A stretch of 64,000 nucleotides of DNA from Coenobita brevimanus (GCA_032717465.1 CM064655.1:15481902-15545901); one strand, 5' to 3'. Positions 11,604 through 24,939 are shown, counted from the first letter of the stretch. Made by a program: numbers and translations. The notes: a model not told the origin generated them from the sequence alone.

Positions 11604-11660
11604 GGAAGCCTAGCCTCAGACCCCTACGGTCCGAATGGGGGCAAAATGGGATTGGCAGGT
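11604..11660 (+). repeat. short dispersed repeat, copy 1
   Basis: GAAGCCTAGCCTCAGACCCC, TCCGAATGGGGGCAAAAT and GGGATTGGC occur in order here, and in diverged form at 49086-49136. This is probably part of a longer interspersed element whose ends I cannot define. Confidence 0.5.
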
Positions 11661-11767
11661 AGCGTATTCTTGCAATCATCTTACCCTAGGTGAAAAAACA
11701 GGTCAAGATGAAGAATGATGATCTCAAGACGATTATATTCGGCTTTAGGATAAGCTCGACACTACCT

Positions 11768-11858
11768 TTAACCTCATCAATACGAGGCCTTCCAAAGCAG
11801 AACAAAATCGTCTGGAGGTAACCAATCAAAAGACGTCAGAGGATTCAAGAGGTTAACA
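11768..11858 (-). repeat. foldback-family arm, reverse orientation
   Basis: It starts TTTAACCTCATCAATACGAG, contains AACAAAATCGTCTGGAGGTA and AAAAGACGTCAGAGGATTC, and ends AAGAGGTTAAC. All landmarks match the family's reverse-complement arm. Confidence 0.65.
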
Positions 11859-11948
11859 GTAAGTACTATCTCTTGCATGAGAACCTGGCAGCCCCATCCA
11901 GCATTCGTGTGCACATAGAACACTGTAGTAAAGAAACAAACACATTTA

Positions 11949-12056
11949 CCCTGAACCCCTTCATTATGACGGGTTTCTCTAACTTAATAAAATCGTCCGG
12001 TCATACTACAATAAAATAAATGCGTGGTCATCCCAGCGAGGAAGACAAATGTTAAA
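11949..12056 (-). repeat. foldback-family arm, reverse orientation
   Basis: ACCCTGAACCCCTTCATTAT, TTAATAAAATCGTCCGGTCA and AATAAAATAAATGCGTGGTC occur in family order. It lies 90 bp after another arm of the same orientation, so the two may be parts of an arm array. Confidence 0.6.
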
Positions 12057-12109
12057 GATGCACGTGATGTGGCTGAAAAATGATGAAACGATACGGAATC
12101 GGCAGCTGA

Positions 12110-12447
12110 AGTGACAATTCTAGAAGGATGCTACAGACACATTACCAGATGAAGTGAATACCGCTGGAAGGATGAGAGGGAAAGTTGCATAATTAATACA
12201 CCAAGAACACTGGACTAAGAGAGAGAGAGAGAGAGAGAGTACTACGCAAAGTCGGGGTGCTGTTTCCAAGTAGTGTTGAGTACTGAGTATTGCGCAAAAA
12301 TCTCTGATAGCGCAAAAACACGCTGTTACCAAGGAAGACAGTACGGTACTAGGGAAACAAAAACAGGACTAATTCAGAAAGTGGTGTTACCAAGAGAGAA
12401 GTATCAAGAGCACTTGGCAGAATTACTGGATGGAGTCAATCGTCCTG

Positions 12448-12494
<47 letters not shown>

Positions 12495-12560
12495 AATATG
12501 GAGTAGTACACGAAGATTACTGGCTGAAGTCCGTCGTGCTGGAACCAAGAGAGAGACAGT
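12110..12560. repeat. about 100-bp tandem units carrying (GA)n tracts
   Basis: Diverged copies of a unit with TTACTGGATGGAGTCAATCG (near 12423) and TTACTGGCTGAAGTCCGTCG (near 12518) are about 96 bp apart. GA tracts at about 12218-12239, 12391-12400, 12451-12493 and 12548-12556 fall at the ACCAAGAGAG position of successive units. The GA microsatellites therefore appear to have grown from a short GA word inside the minisatellite unit. Confidence 0.55.
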
Positions 12561-13034
12561 GAGGATGTGGAAGGGCGAGACAGACGGGTGAGGGAGGCGC
12601 CAACCAGACGCTGCTGCTGCCTCCCTCACCATCACACCCTCATGCAGACTCACTCCCACACTACACATCTCTCCATCGCCTTTATCCATGGCTGCAGGAA
12701 CTAATATAGTGTTGTTGTTGTGACTCAACTGAAGGAGAACACAGTGGACAGCAGGCTGATGTCCTTCAGCATTCCACTATCCTCTTTGGGGTACAGGGAG
12801 GGAGCTGCTGGACACGTGTGTATCGGTGCCAGCGTGTCTGCATTACTCTACACACCACAGACATTGAAAACTCCGTATGTCGTACAGACACACTGCTACA
12901 CTGCTAGCATTACATTTGAAAACGAAAATATTTCTGGTACGAGAAAAATCCCTCTAATCAATCTTTCGCTGACCGGAAATAAAGAGAAAAAAAGCCAATG
13001 TCCAAAAAAATGGCCAATGGTTATTGGCTCTCTC

Positions 13035-13268
13035 AGTAGTTGTAGTAGCTGTAGTAGTAGTAGCAGTAGTAGTAGTAGTAGCAGTAGTAGTAGTAGTAGT
13101 GGGAGTAGTAGTGGTAGTAGTAGTAGCAGTAGTAGTGGGAGTAGTAGTAGCAGTAGTAGTAGTAGTGGGAGTAGTAGTAGCAGTAGTAGTAGTAGTGGGA
13201 GTAGTAGTAGTGGGAGTAGTAGTAGTAGTAGCAGTAGTAGTAGCAGTAGTAGTGGGAGTAGTAGTAGC

Positions 13269-13300
<32 letters not shown>

Positions 13301-13359
13301 CAGCAGTAGTAGCAGCAGTAGTAGTAGCAGCAGTAGTAGCAGCAGTAGTAGTAGCAGTA
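13035..13359. repeat. (AGT)n trinucleotide repeat with AGC and GGG variants
   Basis: About 108 triplets, mostly AGT, with AGC and GGG interruptions in quasi-regular higher-order blocks (for example GTGGGAGTAGTAGTAGCAGT repeated around 13135-13200). The plus frame reads Ser/Gly, and other frames read poly-Val or poly-Thr. The 255-residue open frame at 12720-13487 depends on this tract and its flanks are not protein-like. Confidence 0.95.
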
Positions 13360-13489
13360 CTCATAATAAAAAGGCGACAGGTATGACAGGTCCAAGGAAT
13401 CATGGATACTCACACTACGAAGTGTGTGTAGATTGCCACACATCCCACGGACTTTTTCAGCTAAGAGTGCAAGAGCCTGAGTCTTAATA

Positions 13490-15690
<2,201 letters not shown>

Positions 15691-15724
15691 CACGTGTTTC
15701 CAAAGTACCCGTTGCACTACCCAC

Positions 15725-15950
15725 ACACATTTACTCTGTCCATTTTAACTTATCCTAAAACAGTCACTTCTCAACTCCGAAAGCTGAGGTGTACCAAGAG
15801 ATTAACACGAGAATACAGTGCTGGGAAAAAAATGCTAAGGAAAGCTGTAGAACCGTAGTGTTGTATTATGCTGCCACCGAGCTAGGGAAAACAAGCTGCA
15901 GAAGGACGGAAAACTCTCCACCAAGTTCAGGTGGACGAACTGCAACACAT
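15725..15950 (+). repeat. dispersed repeat, homologous to 38130-38345
   Basis: Landmarks shared in order with the 38-kb copy: CATTTTAACTTATCCTAAAAC (vs CATTTTAATTTGTCTAAAAC), GAAAGCTGAGGTGTACCAAGA (vs GAACGCTGAGCAGCAAGAAA), GGAAAGCTGTAGAACCGTAG, CAAGCTGCAGAAGGACGGAA, and CTCCACCAAGTTCAGGTGGA. This is one copy of an interspersed element whose 3' part has become tandem at 38 kb. I do not recognise the family. Confidence 0.55.
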
Positions 15951-16196
15951 CTTTTATTTACTATTATTCTTCTGGTCGACCACCGAACCTTTTAGCAAGA
16001 AATAACAGCCCTTTCGCTTCACCGGTTACTCGTCCTAATGTCGTGTCGCGTGGAGGACCCAGCACCAAATTGCTACCAGTTACGAGCGCTTGTTTCTGAA
16101 GTGTGTAAATAGCAGCTGTTTTACCAGACATTTATACACGAAGAATGTTATTTTCATTCTGCGTTGCCTGGTTACTGAGTTCCTGCCAGCTGTCTC

Positions 16197-16402
16197 ATTA
16201 GCCCTTTCCACCTGATGACGTAGATTCTATTTCATTCTTGCTATTTCTAGACGATTATACTTAGATGGGGAGTGACTTTTCCAACTGGTGGGGTTTGAAC
16301 CTTCATTAAGCCCCTAACTAGGTGATGGCTCTCCTACGCTGAGCAAAGTCGCCCAGTAACAGAAAGATAACAAACCCGACGTCCTAGGAGCGAAAGGGTT
16401 AA
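16197..16402. repeat. foldback element, both arms
   Basis: Left arm: TTAGCCCTTTCCACCTGATG, TTCATTCTTGCTATTTCTAG, ACGATTATACTTAGATGGGG and CTTTTCCAACTGGTGGGGTT. Spacer GAACCTTCATT. Right arm: TTAAGCCCCTAACTAGGTGA, CTGAGCAAAGTCGCCCAGTA, and an end CGAAAGGGTTAAC. The reverse complement of the right arm aligns with the left arm along its whole length. Confidence 0.72.
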
Positions 16403-18436
16403 CTGACAAACTTACGGTGAACTCCCCCTCCTAACTCATAACCTCATATGAAGAGTTCTCCCTTTTCCTAGTCCTTCCTAGAACGACAAAAGTAACTGCT
16501 AATTTTCCTCACGTGACTCAGCCTTGTTACTGGGTGCATTCTACACTCTCCCTGTCCTTTCATCTAAAACAGATCTAAATTATACGAGGAGGGTAAAATA
16601 AAATTATTCATGAACCTCAAATTCACATACATACGATCAATCTCCCATCTCAACTATGATTACAAAAAGAGAGCGTTCCTACACACTCTTGTTTGTTCTT
16701 CCTTCAAAAACAATTATAATAGTAATTCATTATAATCCCTTTCGTAACAAGCACAGAACAGGGAACATGGAAGATTCTGTACTCTTCCTTGCCCTTTCTG
16801 CAAAAATATATCCGAATTTCGAGACTAACTTAGGATAAACCCAGTCTGTGTCAGGCAAGTGCATAGTGAAGGAGGCTGTGGTCGTGCGAAGGTAAGGAAT
16901 GGTGGTGGTGGTGGTGTAGATGCAATTACGCCCTTTAAGGAAGTGAAGCCTACTCGTGAACACAAAGCTTGTTTTGTGCACAAAAATGTCAATGAATTTT
17001 CACGTCTAGCAAGGAAACCAAATCACCTCAGCAACCTCAAGCACACGAAGCTACTTAAACGCGGCGATATTAAACCTGAGAAAAAGACCTAATTTACAAA
17101 GCTAGAGGTGCATGCAATGCACGACTGCATGATTATCCTTGCAAATTACACACTATATTTCGGCTCGGCATGACTGCCACTCACGAAGTATTATAATACG
17201 CAAATCTTTCTTACGCTTTAAAATACACTATATATATATTTTTCCTACTGATCTTAAAGAAAACACCGTTAATGTGTCGCACCCTTATAGGTTAACCCAC
17301 ACCTCTAGCTACCCACACTGCACAAGAAGGCAAAACGCTGGGAAGGAAGGAAAAACGAAACTTGTCCACTACGCTTTATAATATGAGAGTGCAAAATAAT
17401 GGTTGTAAATGGATAAAGGTCACGCACCTGCACTTGATTTCGGATCAAAGGAAGTGCCGTCCTGTATCATTATACGAAAGGTTAACAAGACGGGGAGGCA
17501 AGAAAGGGTCAAGGAGGGAGCAAGGTCAGAAAGCCAAAGGTCATATTTATGAATTTTCTTAAACTTGTGTGAAAAAATGTATATATGTGTCTTTACCGAT
17601 ACCTACCAAACGCTTCACAGCCACATTACAGTGAATATCAGTCACAAAATTTGAAGACCCTAATGATCAGTTATTTGTTATGGATACTTCAAGATAAAAA
17701 TTCGTCGGGATCCCTTATAAATACGACCCTGTACGGCAAGTGGGCTGGGTGAGAAAGGGTAAGCTTATTCATTCTAATTAAGCGCAGTAATTAACAGGTC
17801 CCCCTCCCCTGCACTTACTCCTCTGCCTGGCTTCTCATCTCTCTCCTTCACAGCGATATTCATTAGGCTACACCTCTTCATATTCTCCAACTAATTGCTC
17901 CAGCCCACCACAAAAATTCATTAGTCCCTTTCTTTCTTTGCTCCTACTTAAACAAATACTTCTCCCTCCAAAACAGCAGTTTTGAAATATATAAAATCGT
18001 TTTTGTGCTAAGCTGTACTTGTGAGCTTGCTAAACCACTCAACTAAGGCATTTTTTTTTTTTTCATTATATTCTTGCCATTTCCATAAAATTTATTCAAA
18101 TCAGAAGAGACTTCTGGGACGGATGGGATTTGATACAGCCTCCATTTATCCCATCACTGCTAGGGGCTCTTCTGCGTTCAATGAAATCGCCTGTTGGTTG
18201 CGGGAAAAAACTGAAAGACGTCACCATGTCGGAGGAAAAGTTAACAATGCATTCCCTTTCTTCCCTTCAGATTCCCTGTTACTGCAGTCCTACCGTACGT
18301 TTTCTACCCAATGAATATATATATATAGGGTAAAAAGAGCCAGGCTTAAGCATATGTATTAAAGATAATTCAGTAGCAAATGACGACTCTGAAGTATAAA
18401 GACCCAATTATTGATGCCTAACTGACGTGAACTCGA
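16403..18436. other. low-copy AT-rich sequence, no gene seen
   Basis: About 2 kb with no convincing exon or RNA gene. A short (AT)n lies near 17231-17240, a poly-T near 18050-18063 and an (AT)n near 18315-18326. Confidence 0.5.
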
Positions 18437-18534
18437 TTAACCCTTTCGCCGGGGTTAGTGTAATGTATTTCATTCTAGCTAACACCTGACGAGTTCGTTT
18501 TAAAAAAGAAATCCTAACGATCGCAGGCTTAACT
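18437..18534 (+). repeat. foldback-family arm, single
   Basis: It starts TTAACCCTTTCGCCGGGGTT, has TGTATTTCATTCTAGCTAAC, CCTGACGAGTTCGTTTTAAA and ends CGATCGCAGGCTTAAC. No second arm is recognisable. Confidence 0.5.
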
Positions 18535-19327
18535 CTTGTTTTTTTCTTGGTGCCCCTGGAAAGCATATTTACACTGTCATGCATTAGGTCCGCAGACGCT
18601 TGCAAACAAGAGGAAGAGAGAAGACGCGGCTAAAATCTATAAACTACTCTTACTGCACGGTTTTGAGGACGTCCTTTTTATGTGGTTCTTCAGGTTGAGT
18701 ATTACAAATCTACGCCGACGCAGACTGAAGCTCGCCAACTGCAACACTTCAAGACCACTAAGAAAGGGAAGCATTTCTCCATTCGGGTAATCGATGAAAC
18801 TCTCTTACAGAAAAACTTAGTAACAGCACCGACAACCTTTAATTAACCGTACGATGTAACTTGGTTTTCAGAACAGGACAAAATATTCTCAGCGGTGGAT
18901 ATACGAACTATAAGAATTTCAGTGCTTAATACCGCACTACGTAATACTAGGTAAGGCATACTAAGTAAACACCAGACAGTTTTGCCTGTCGAGAAATCTA
19001 TTTACCTAAAAGTTTACGAAGATAATCGAGTAGGTTGCTATGAAGACTAGAAGAATATCCCATCTCACTGGGCCACATTTCAATTAAGCTGTTTCTCTCA
19101 GCCTGACAAAAGCAGGTGGCGGTGAGAAACTGAATGACCACAATGTGAGACAATACAACGAGGTGTTGTATATCCTATTGTGATTTGACCTACACGATCG
19201 GACAGTCTGCGTTAGGCGTATGTCCAATTCCGACTTCATGTGGGAATAGGTCTTAACACCTCATCCCTATTTATTCTCTACATTCCTTGGGAAGAAATAC
19301 CGGACAATTGTGAAAGGGAATCTAGAA
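18535..19327. other. low-copy sequence, no feature seen
   Basis: Ordinary composition; no supported gene or repeat. Confidence 0.5.
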
Positions 19328-19651
19328 CAGAGGTTCCCAAACTGTGGGCCAGGGGACATTTCATGGGTAGGACATAAGGCAATCTGTGACAATAACTGAC
19401 ACCCCCAACAGTAGCAAAAATAATAATAATAATAATTTAAATCGTTACAATGAATTTTAAGTTAATTTTTTGAGTGTTTTATACAAGCAAGCACCACGTC
19501 CCTATTTTCAATTACTTGGTGTTAAAGTTTCATACACCATGCTCATTCGAGCGATGTTACTTTGCTTCTTCAATGGAAAATGCAAATGAGAACCGCAGAT
19601 GTTATCAATGTTGTCCAGGGGCCACGGAACAGAAAAGTATAAGAACTACTG
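19328..19651. mobile_element. nonautonomous hAT-like DNA transposon (MITE)
   Basis: The left end CAGAGGTTCCCAAACTGTGG at 19328 and the right end AAGTATAAGAACTACTG ending at 19651 are imperfect terminal inverted repeats of the CAGNGGTTCYYAAACT type known from hAT elements. The 8 bp upstream are ATCTAGAA, matching the common hAT target NTCTAGAN. The 8 bp downstream are ATTTAGTG, a partial match consistent with a decayed duplication. The 324-bp interior has no transposase frame, so this would be a nonautonomous copy. It is AT-rich, with an AAT run near 19420-19435. Confidence 0.62.
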
Positions 19652-19719
19652 ATTTAGTGGGCAGAAAGGGATGGTGTAACAGCAACGATCTAGCACTAGA
19701 AATATAACTATCATCTCTT

Positions 19720-20290
19720 CATTTCCTTCACGTGTCTAGTCTGAGCACTTTTTCATTTACGTCCCACTCCTATTCCCTATACTCGCCCTCGTCAACAGTT
19801 CTCGTTCTGAAATCTATGCGCATCCTTCTAGTCTGTGTTCCTTCTCCTCACTCACATAACTCACTTCCCCCCCCCCCTTTTTTTCTCCTCCCTAATTTGG
19901 CTCTCTCCTTCCGTTCTTTTGTTCACTCTAAACCGTAAGCTGCTCTCACCCATTTATATTCCAGCCCTTCTCCCTCAGCTGACTCCCACCTCTGCGTCTG
20001 TCACTCCCTCACAACCCTCAACTGACTCTTTTGTACTTGTATCAGGCATCCTCCTCATCTGAATCTCCCTCTTCATTTGTTCTGTCGCGTCTCCCTCGCC
20101 CTCCTCTTCCTCTTCTCTATTTTGGCCCTCTTTTCCCTCTCGTCTGCTTCATTCCTCTCCCCACATCTAACACAACCCCTCCTCATTGTTCAGGTTATTC
20201 CCTCCCCTCTCCCCAACCCTCCTCTCTCTCCCTCTGCGCCACCCTTCACTCGCCCCTCCACATCTGGAATCGCGACCCCTTTGGCTCAAG
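19720..20290. repeat. pyrimidine-rich tract
   Basis: C/T-rich DNA with CTCCCTC and CTCCTCTTCC words and a poly-C/poly-T junction near 19868-19885. Overlapping Ser/Pro-rich frames are composition artefacts. I do not see a clear repeat unit. Confidence 0.5.
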
Positions 20291-20394
20291 GTCGGCCAAG
20301 CCTTTTTATCCGGGGGTGTTAGTCATGACCGCTGTGAGGGGTGGCGGGGCGCGATCAATGGCGGAAGGAGAGGGAGCCAAGGAACAATCACGGC

Positions 20395-20760
20395 TCGTAA
20401 AACAGAAATAATTACGGTGGGGAACAATCTTGGCATGGACACAGGAATAACAACAGCCTTCTTCCTTGCTATCCTTGTCTCAGCTTAGTAGTTCGGTCAT
20501 ACTCTTATAGGAGCTGCCTAGGATGGGCCAACTGACCTACTGCAGTTATCCTCTCATCTCATATTCTTTTAACCGTGGGACACAATCTCAGCATGGATAA
20601 TTTTAACCACTTCAATCTAATGACATACCGTATACAAGCCGGCCTCGTCAATACATAATATACAAGAGTTTTTATTCGCCCATCACGGGTCATAAAACAA
20701 ATTACAGCAGCGGGCAACAATCTTAGCCGGGGTAATTTTGGTTGTCTCCCGGGTAGACTA
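20395..20760 (+). repeat. diverged tandem units, about 130-160 bp, three copies
   Basis: The phrase ATTACGGTGGGGAACAATCT plus TGGCATGG at 20411 recurs as AACCGTGGGACACAATCTCA plus GCATGG at 20571, and as ATTACAGCAGCGGGCAACAA plus TCTTAGCCGGGG at 20701. Flanking text (CGTAAAACAGAAATA vs CATAAAACAAATT) is also shared. Confidence 0.5.
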
Positions 20761-20814
20761 ACAACTGGAAAATGTTATAACGACGTACAGGGTAGCGGAA
20801 GCCCTCTCATGCTC

Positions 20815-20900
20815 GGGATAACCCTAGAATTCGATTTCAGCTAAGGCCAGACGATTTTATGTAGCTCAAAGTGAATCCCAGGAGTGTAAGTGTTAAAATG
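20815..20900 (+). repeat. foldback-family arm variant
   Basis: ATAACCCTAGAATTCGATTT, then AGGCCAGACGATTTTATGTA and GCTCAAAGTGAATCCCAGGA. The core matches the family; the leader is diverged. Confidence 0.45.
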
Positions 20901-20944
20901 ACATGGGGATAAATGGAGCCAAGATTAATACAGAATGACGACAC

Positions 20945-21260
20945 AAAATTCACATGGCACTGGGCACGAATCACGGTAAACATACTCAACATTAAGAATA
21001 AAAAATCTTATCAGCATTAAGCAAACACAAACTGTATTCTTACAACAATAATCACAATCAGACTAAATTTACATACCACCGAGCTCAGAATAACTAGATT
21101 TATGACTAAATTATACAGCACTGAGAACAGGATAACAGTATACTTACACAGTATCATACACAGACTGATAATGAGTTTTACAAACCATTAAACATAGAAT
21201 GGCAATAAATTTACAAAGAATTAAGCATACGACGACGGCCAGGTTTACATAACATTATAC
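20945..21260 (+). repeat. degenerate tandem repeat, about 50-70-bp unit
   Basis: Variants of AATTTACATACCACTGAGCA followed by CAGAATAAC-type text recur near 20946, 21065, 21109, 21176 and 21210. The array is AT-rich and heavily diverged. Confidence 0.5.
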
Positions 21261-21389
21261 CGGCAAGATGGTGATGAGTGGGGAGTAAAGCTGGTATGTC
21301 TGCAACAGGGGATGCGGCGGGGGGAAACTAGGCAATGGGGTCAGGCAGGGTCAGGGTCAACAGCGAGAGGAGGCAGGAAGTGGGCGAGC

Positions 21390-22140
21390 TAATTACCCGA
21401 TTCAATACCACGTCCATCCAGGGCTGAATAAAGTATAGTCTGGTGTGGTCAAGTGATAAACGGGGTCAAGCTTAGTCACGGTCAAAGGAGAGGAAGGACG
21501 TACGGGAGTTAAGGAACATCTTCACAATTGGATCTTTCCAAAACTGAATAAAATATTGTTTAGTCAAGGTTAAAAGTGGGTGAAAGGACGTAGGCTCTCT
21601 TCACTGTTAGATCGATTTGAAATCTTAATACCAGTGTATATCATCTGGTGGTAGTCAAGTAAGGGGGTCGAGCTGAGTCAAGGGCAGCGGTGTGTGGGGA
21701 AGGTAGAGTGGGGAGAGTTAATTTAATCCCTTCACTACTAAGAGATCCACGCATACACTGCAGGTGAACAAATTTTAGTATGGAGGCAGTCAGGATAAAA
21801 TAAAAAATCTTATGATCACCCTCTGACGGTGGGCATAACCCTAACACTATATTCACTATTCACTCTCCGTAACCGCACGATGACTGTTCAAACGATACGG
21901 AGTCCAATGAACTTCGGTGATAATGTTGTCATCATGGTCAGGACAGCCTAAGTGTTGTTTCCAGCTAAAACTAAATGATCTATGTAACTGAGTCCAAGCA
22001 ACCTCAGTGTTAACCCCTTCACTACAAGAGCCCCATCCAAAGCTGACTAAATTACTGTCAGGTGGTGGAAGTCAGGACGAAACATACATCCTTGTTGATG
22101 CAGACATGTACCTACCAATGCAAAAATAAAGTCGGCTGGT
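21390..22140. repeat. array of foldback-arm derivatives
   Basis: Successive pieces carry the reverse-arm core and its neighbours: GGGCTGAATAAAGTATAGTC near 21421, AAACTGAATAAAATATTGTT near 21540, ATCATCTGGTGGTAGTCAAG near 21641, TTTAATCCCTTCACTACTAA near 21722, ACTAAATGATCTATGTAACT near 21970, and TTAACCCCTTCACTACAAGA at about 22012 followed by CTGACTAAATTACTGTCAGG. Linkers such as GGTCAAGTGATAAACGGGGT and AGTCAAGTAAGGGGGTCGAG are also shared. The stretch looks like tandemly amplified and then diverged arms. Confidence 0.5.
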
Positions 22141-22319
22141 GGTGATCATAACAACCTCATTCTGACCCCTAACCCCCACCAAAGGATGAGGTGAGGCGGG
22201 ATCTAGAAAGCAAGGAAACAGAAAATACGAAATGTGGCAGAAGTATTAACACAGCCACTGATGCTGGCCAGACACTTCCACACACAATACGGCATCATAA
22301 ACTATAAAAACCGTCATCA

Positions 22320-23207
22320 TGGTAAAAGAGTTAAGGGAAAAAACAGTGGCCAATGAGAAGATACGAGGAAGATTTGGAGAGATAAGCGAGAAAAAGTGGA
22401 GGGGAAAAAATAAAGGAAACTGCGAGGCAACGAGGAGGATTAGGAGATTAGCGAGCAAGAAGTGGAGGAGGAAAAAAGAAAAGACAAACGAGGCACCAAA
22501 CTCGATGATGAAAAGGGAGGAAAAAATGAAGAGGTAAGAGGAAAGAACGGCAGCCATTGGGCCAAAGTGGAGGGAGGGAGATAAATGAAGCAGCGTGAGG
22601 GACGGACAGGGAGGAAAAAAAAGGAGGAAAAATAAAAGGGAAAATGAAAGCGGTAAAAATGAGGAAAACTGAGGTGGTTATATAAAAAAAAAACAACAGC
22701 CTTAGAATAAAATGGCTGGGAGAGATAAATAAAGGAGTAGGAGGGACGAAAAGAAAAACGGAGGAAAACTGACGGGAAAAATGAAAGTGGTAAAGATGAG
22801 GAAACAACTGAGGAGGAAATATGAAAGAACGGCAGTCATGGAGGTAAAGTAGAGGGAGGAAGATGTATGAAGGAGCATGAGGGACGGGGAGGGAAAAGGG
22901 GAAACTAGAAAAGGTACAGAACGGTGAAGGGAAAGGGCAAGTGGCCGAGGAAAAGCGGACAGGAAAAAAGAATGTGAAATCAGAGGCTGGAGGAAAACGC
23001 AACAAAAAATCACTAGACTGCAAGGAAAATTCTGAGGAAAATAAGTGATGACGGAAAAATAAAATGGCTGAGGAAAATGAATGTGAGAGGGAAAAAACTG
23101 AGCCTAAAGTGAACACCTGAAATCGGAATAACAGAACAATGAATAAGTGAAAATAATATGTCAGAGGGAAGCAGAACAAAGAAAGGTAGAACAAGGAAAA
23201 GTGGGAG

Positions 23208-23262
<55 letters not shown>

Positions 23263-23400
23263 AGGAAGAAGAGGAAGAAAAGGGGGGAAAAAGACACGAG
23301 TAAAAATAAAGTTAACTCAGATGTCAGAGGAAAACGGCATAAAGAAAGGCAGAGCACCAAGAACGTGAGGGAAAGAAACCGTGCAAAAATGACATGAACA
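22320..23400. repeat. purine-rich block with a 136-146-bp tandem unit
   Basis: Plus strand A/G-rich. Three units are recognisable by GAAAGAACGGCAGCCATTGG (22541), AAACAACAGCCTTAGAATAA (near 22691) and GAAAGAACGGCAGTCATGGA (near 22823). Each is followed by GGGAGGGAGATAAATGAAGC-like text and GAGGGACGG. Spacings are about 146 and 136 bp. A (CA)n tract lies at 23211-23256. The 269-residue minus-strand open frame here is Ser/Phe/Leu repeat translation. Confidence 0.65.
23211..23256. repeat. (CA)n microsatellite
   Basis: A perfect CA run of 23 copies inside purine-rich DNA. Confidence 0.97.
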
Positions 23401-23655
23401 CCAGAAGTCAAAGGAAAACAGAACAAAGAAAAACCAGGTCAGGAAGACAGTGTGAAAAGAAATACAACGCAAAAACAGTGAATATCAGACGAACAAAACA
23501 AATAGCACGAAGAGTAGGGGAAAGACAACAGTGAAAAACAAAAACGAATTCGAAAGCAGAAGACATAAAGCTGGAACACAGGCCGAATGAGCTTAGGCGG
23601 GCGATACAGGAAAGCGGAAATTGATAAGACGCTGTACGAGTGAGTGAGACGTGGG
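23400..23655. other. A-rich sequence, no feature seen
   Basis: A/G-rich but without a clear unit; words like GGAAAACAGAACAAAGAAA echo the block upstream. Confidence 0.4.
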
Positions 23656-24170
23656 GAGGAAGTAGACGAGGATTTGACGAAGGGAGGCAAAGAAGGAGGG
23701 ATGGAAGAGAGGAGAGAATGGAGGGAGGAAGAGGAGGGGAAAGAACAGAGGGAGGAAGAGGAGGGGAGAGAATGGAGGGAAGAAGAAGAGGGGAAAGAAC
23801 GTACGGAGGAAGAGGTGAGGAGAGAATGGAGGGAGAGCTAGGAGGGAAGAGAATGGAGGAAGGAAGAGGAGGGGAATGAATGCGGGAAGGAAGAGGAGGG
23901 GAGAGAATGGAGGGAGGAAGAGGAGGGGAGAGAATGGAGGGAGGAAGAGGAGAGGTGAGAATGCAGGGAAGATGAGAATGGAGGAAGGAAGAGAAGGGAG
24001 AGAATGGAGGGAGGGAGGGAGGAGGAGGAGGAGGAGGGGAAAGAATGGAGGGAGGAGGAGGAGGGGAAAGAATGGAGGGAGGAGGAGGAGGGGAAAGAAT
24101 GGAGGGAAGAAGAGGAGAGGAGAGAATGTAGGGATGGAGGGAGACGAGAAGAGGAGGGGAGAGAAGCGAA
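23656..24170. repeat. 27-bp purine minisatellite
   Basis: Tandem variants of GAGAGAATGGAGGGAGGAAG followed by AGGAGGG. Exact 27-bp spacing is visible between 23904 and 23931, with 24-30-bp variants elsewhere. Plus frames read Glu/Gly/Arg and minus frames read Ser/Pro/Leu, including a 463-residue minus-strand open frame that extends to 24799. The frame is explained by absence of stop codons in this strand-biased DNA. Confidence 0.85.
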
Positions 24171-24790
24171 GAAAGTGAATGAGACCAGAGAGAAGGGACG
24201 GCTTGGATTAGAAAGGGGGAGGAGGAGAGAGGAGGGAGAAGAAATGGAAGGGAGAAGTTTGGAGGAAGGAGTGGAGATGGGAGGGGAGGAAGAAGACAAG
24301 GGAGGTTAGAGGAGCAATGGGGTAGAGAGATGAGAACAGGGGACGGGAGCAGAGGGGGCAGGAAGGGAGAAGAGGAGAGAAAGCAGGAGGGAAGGGAGGG
24401 AGGGAGAGGAAACCCAAGGACGGCTGGGAGAAAGACGAGTGGTGGAAGTGGATGAGGACCTGACAAGCAGAAAGGATGGCTTGGAGGAGAGAGGAGGAGG
24501 AGGAGGAGGAGGAGGGAAGGGGAGATGAGGGAGATGAAATGAGAGGGGACAGGGGGGAGAAGAGAAGGGAGGGAGGGGGGGTGAGGAATGAGAAGAGGAG
24601 TGAACCGGGGAAGGGAGGGGAGGAAATGAAAGGAAAGAGAGTAGGAGAGGGGAGAGAAGAAGAGGGGAGGTGAGGGGAGGGGAGGGGAGAGAGGGAGAAA
24701 GAGGGAAGGAAGGGGAGAGCAGAAAGGGGGAGGGGAGGGGAGGGAGGGAGAAATGGGGAGCGCAGGAGGGTGGGAGACCTGGTGGGAGCG
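24171..24790. repeat. G-rich purine tract with G-quadruplex-prone runs
   Basis: Dense GGG and GGGG runs separated by single A residues, notably GAGGGGAGGGGAGGGGAG at about 24672-24689 and GGGGGAGGGGAGGGGAGGG at about 24726-24744. These fit the classic four-run quadruplex pattern on the plus strand. A (GGA)n of about 9 copies lies near 24485-24512. Confidence 0.75.
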
Positions 24791-24939
24791 GAGCAGCAAA
24801 AATATAAAAATTTCGCACTAGTTTCCTCACGGTTTGCACCTGAATTTTACATTTCACAATTTTTTTCAAGGCACAAATTTCTCCGAATTGTCCAAGCAAC
24901 ATTTTACTAAAACTCTCCTCACACACACACAGGCGGGTG

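Noticed and set aside
12720..13487. 255-residue open frame with a poly-Ser tract
   Set aside because: The Ser run comes from an (AGT)n repeat that is also open as poly-Val and poly-Thr in other frames. The flanking residues look like random low-copy sequence.
23408..24799. 463-residue minus-strand open frame, the longest in the window
   Set aside because: Ser/Pro/Leu-rich translation of a purine minisatellite; the plus strand of the same DNA is also largely open. No domain or signal sequence.
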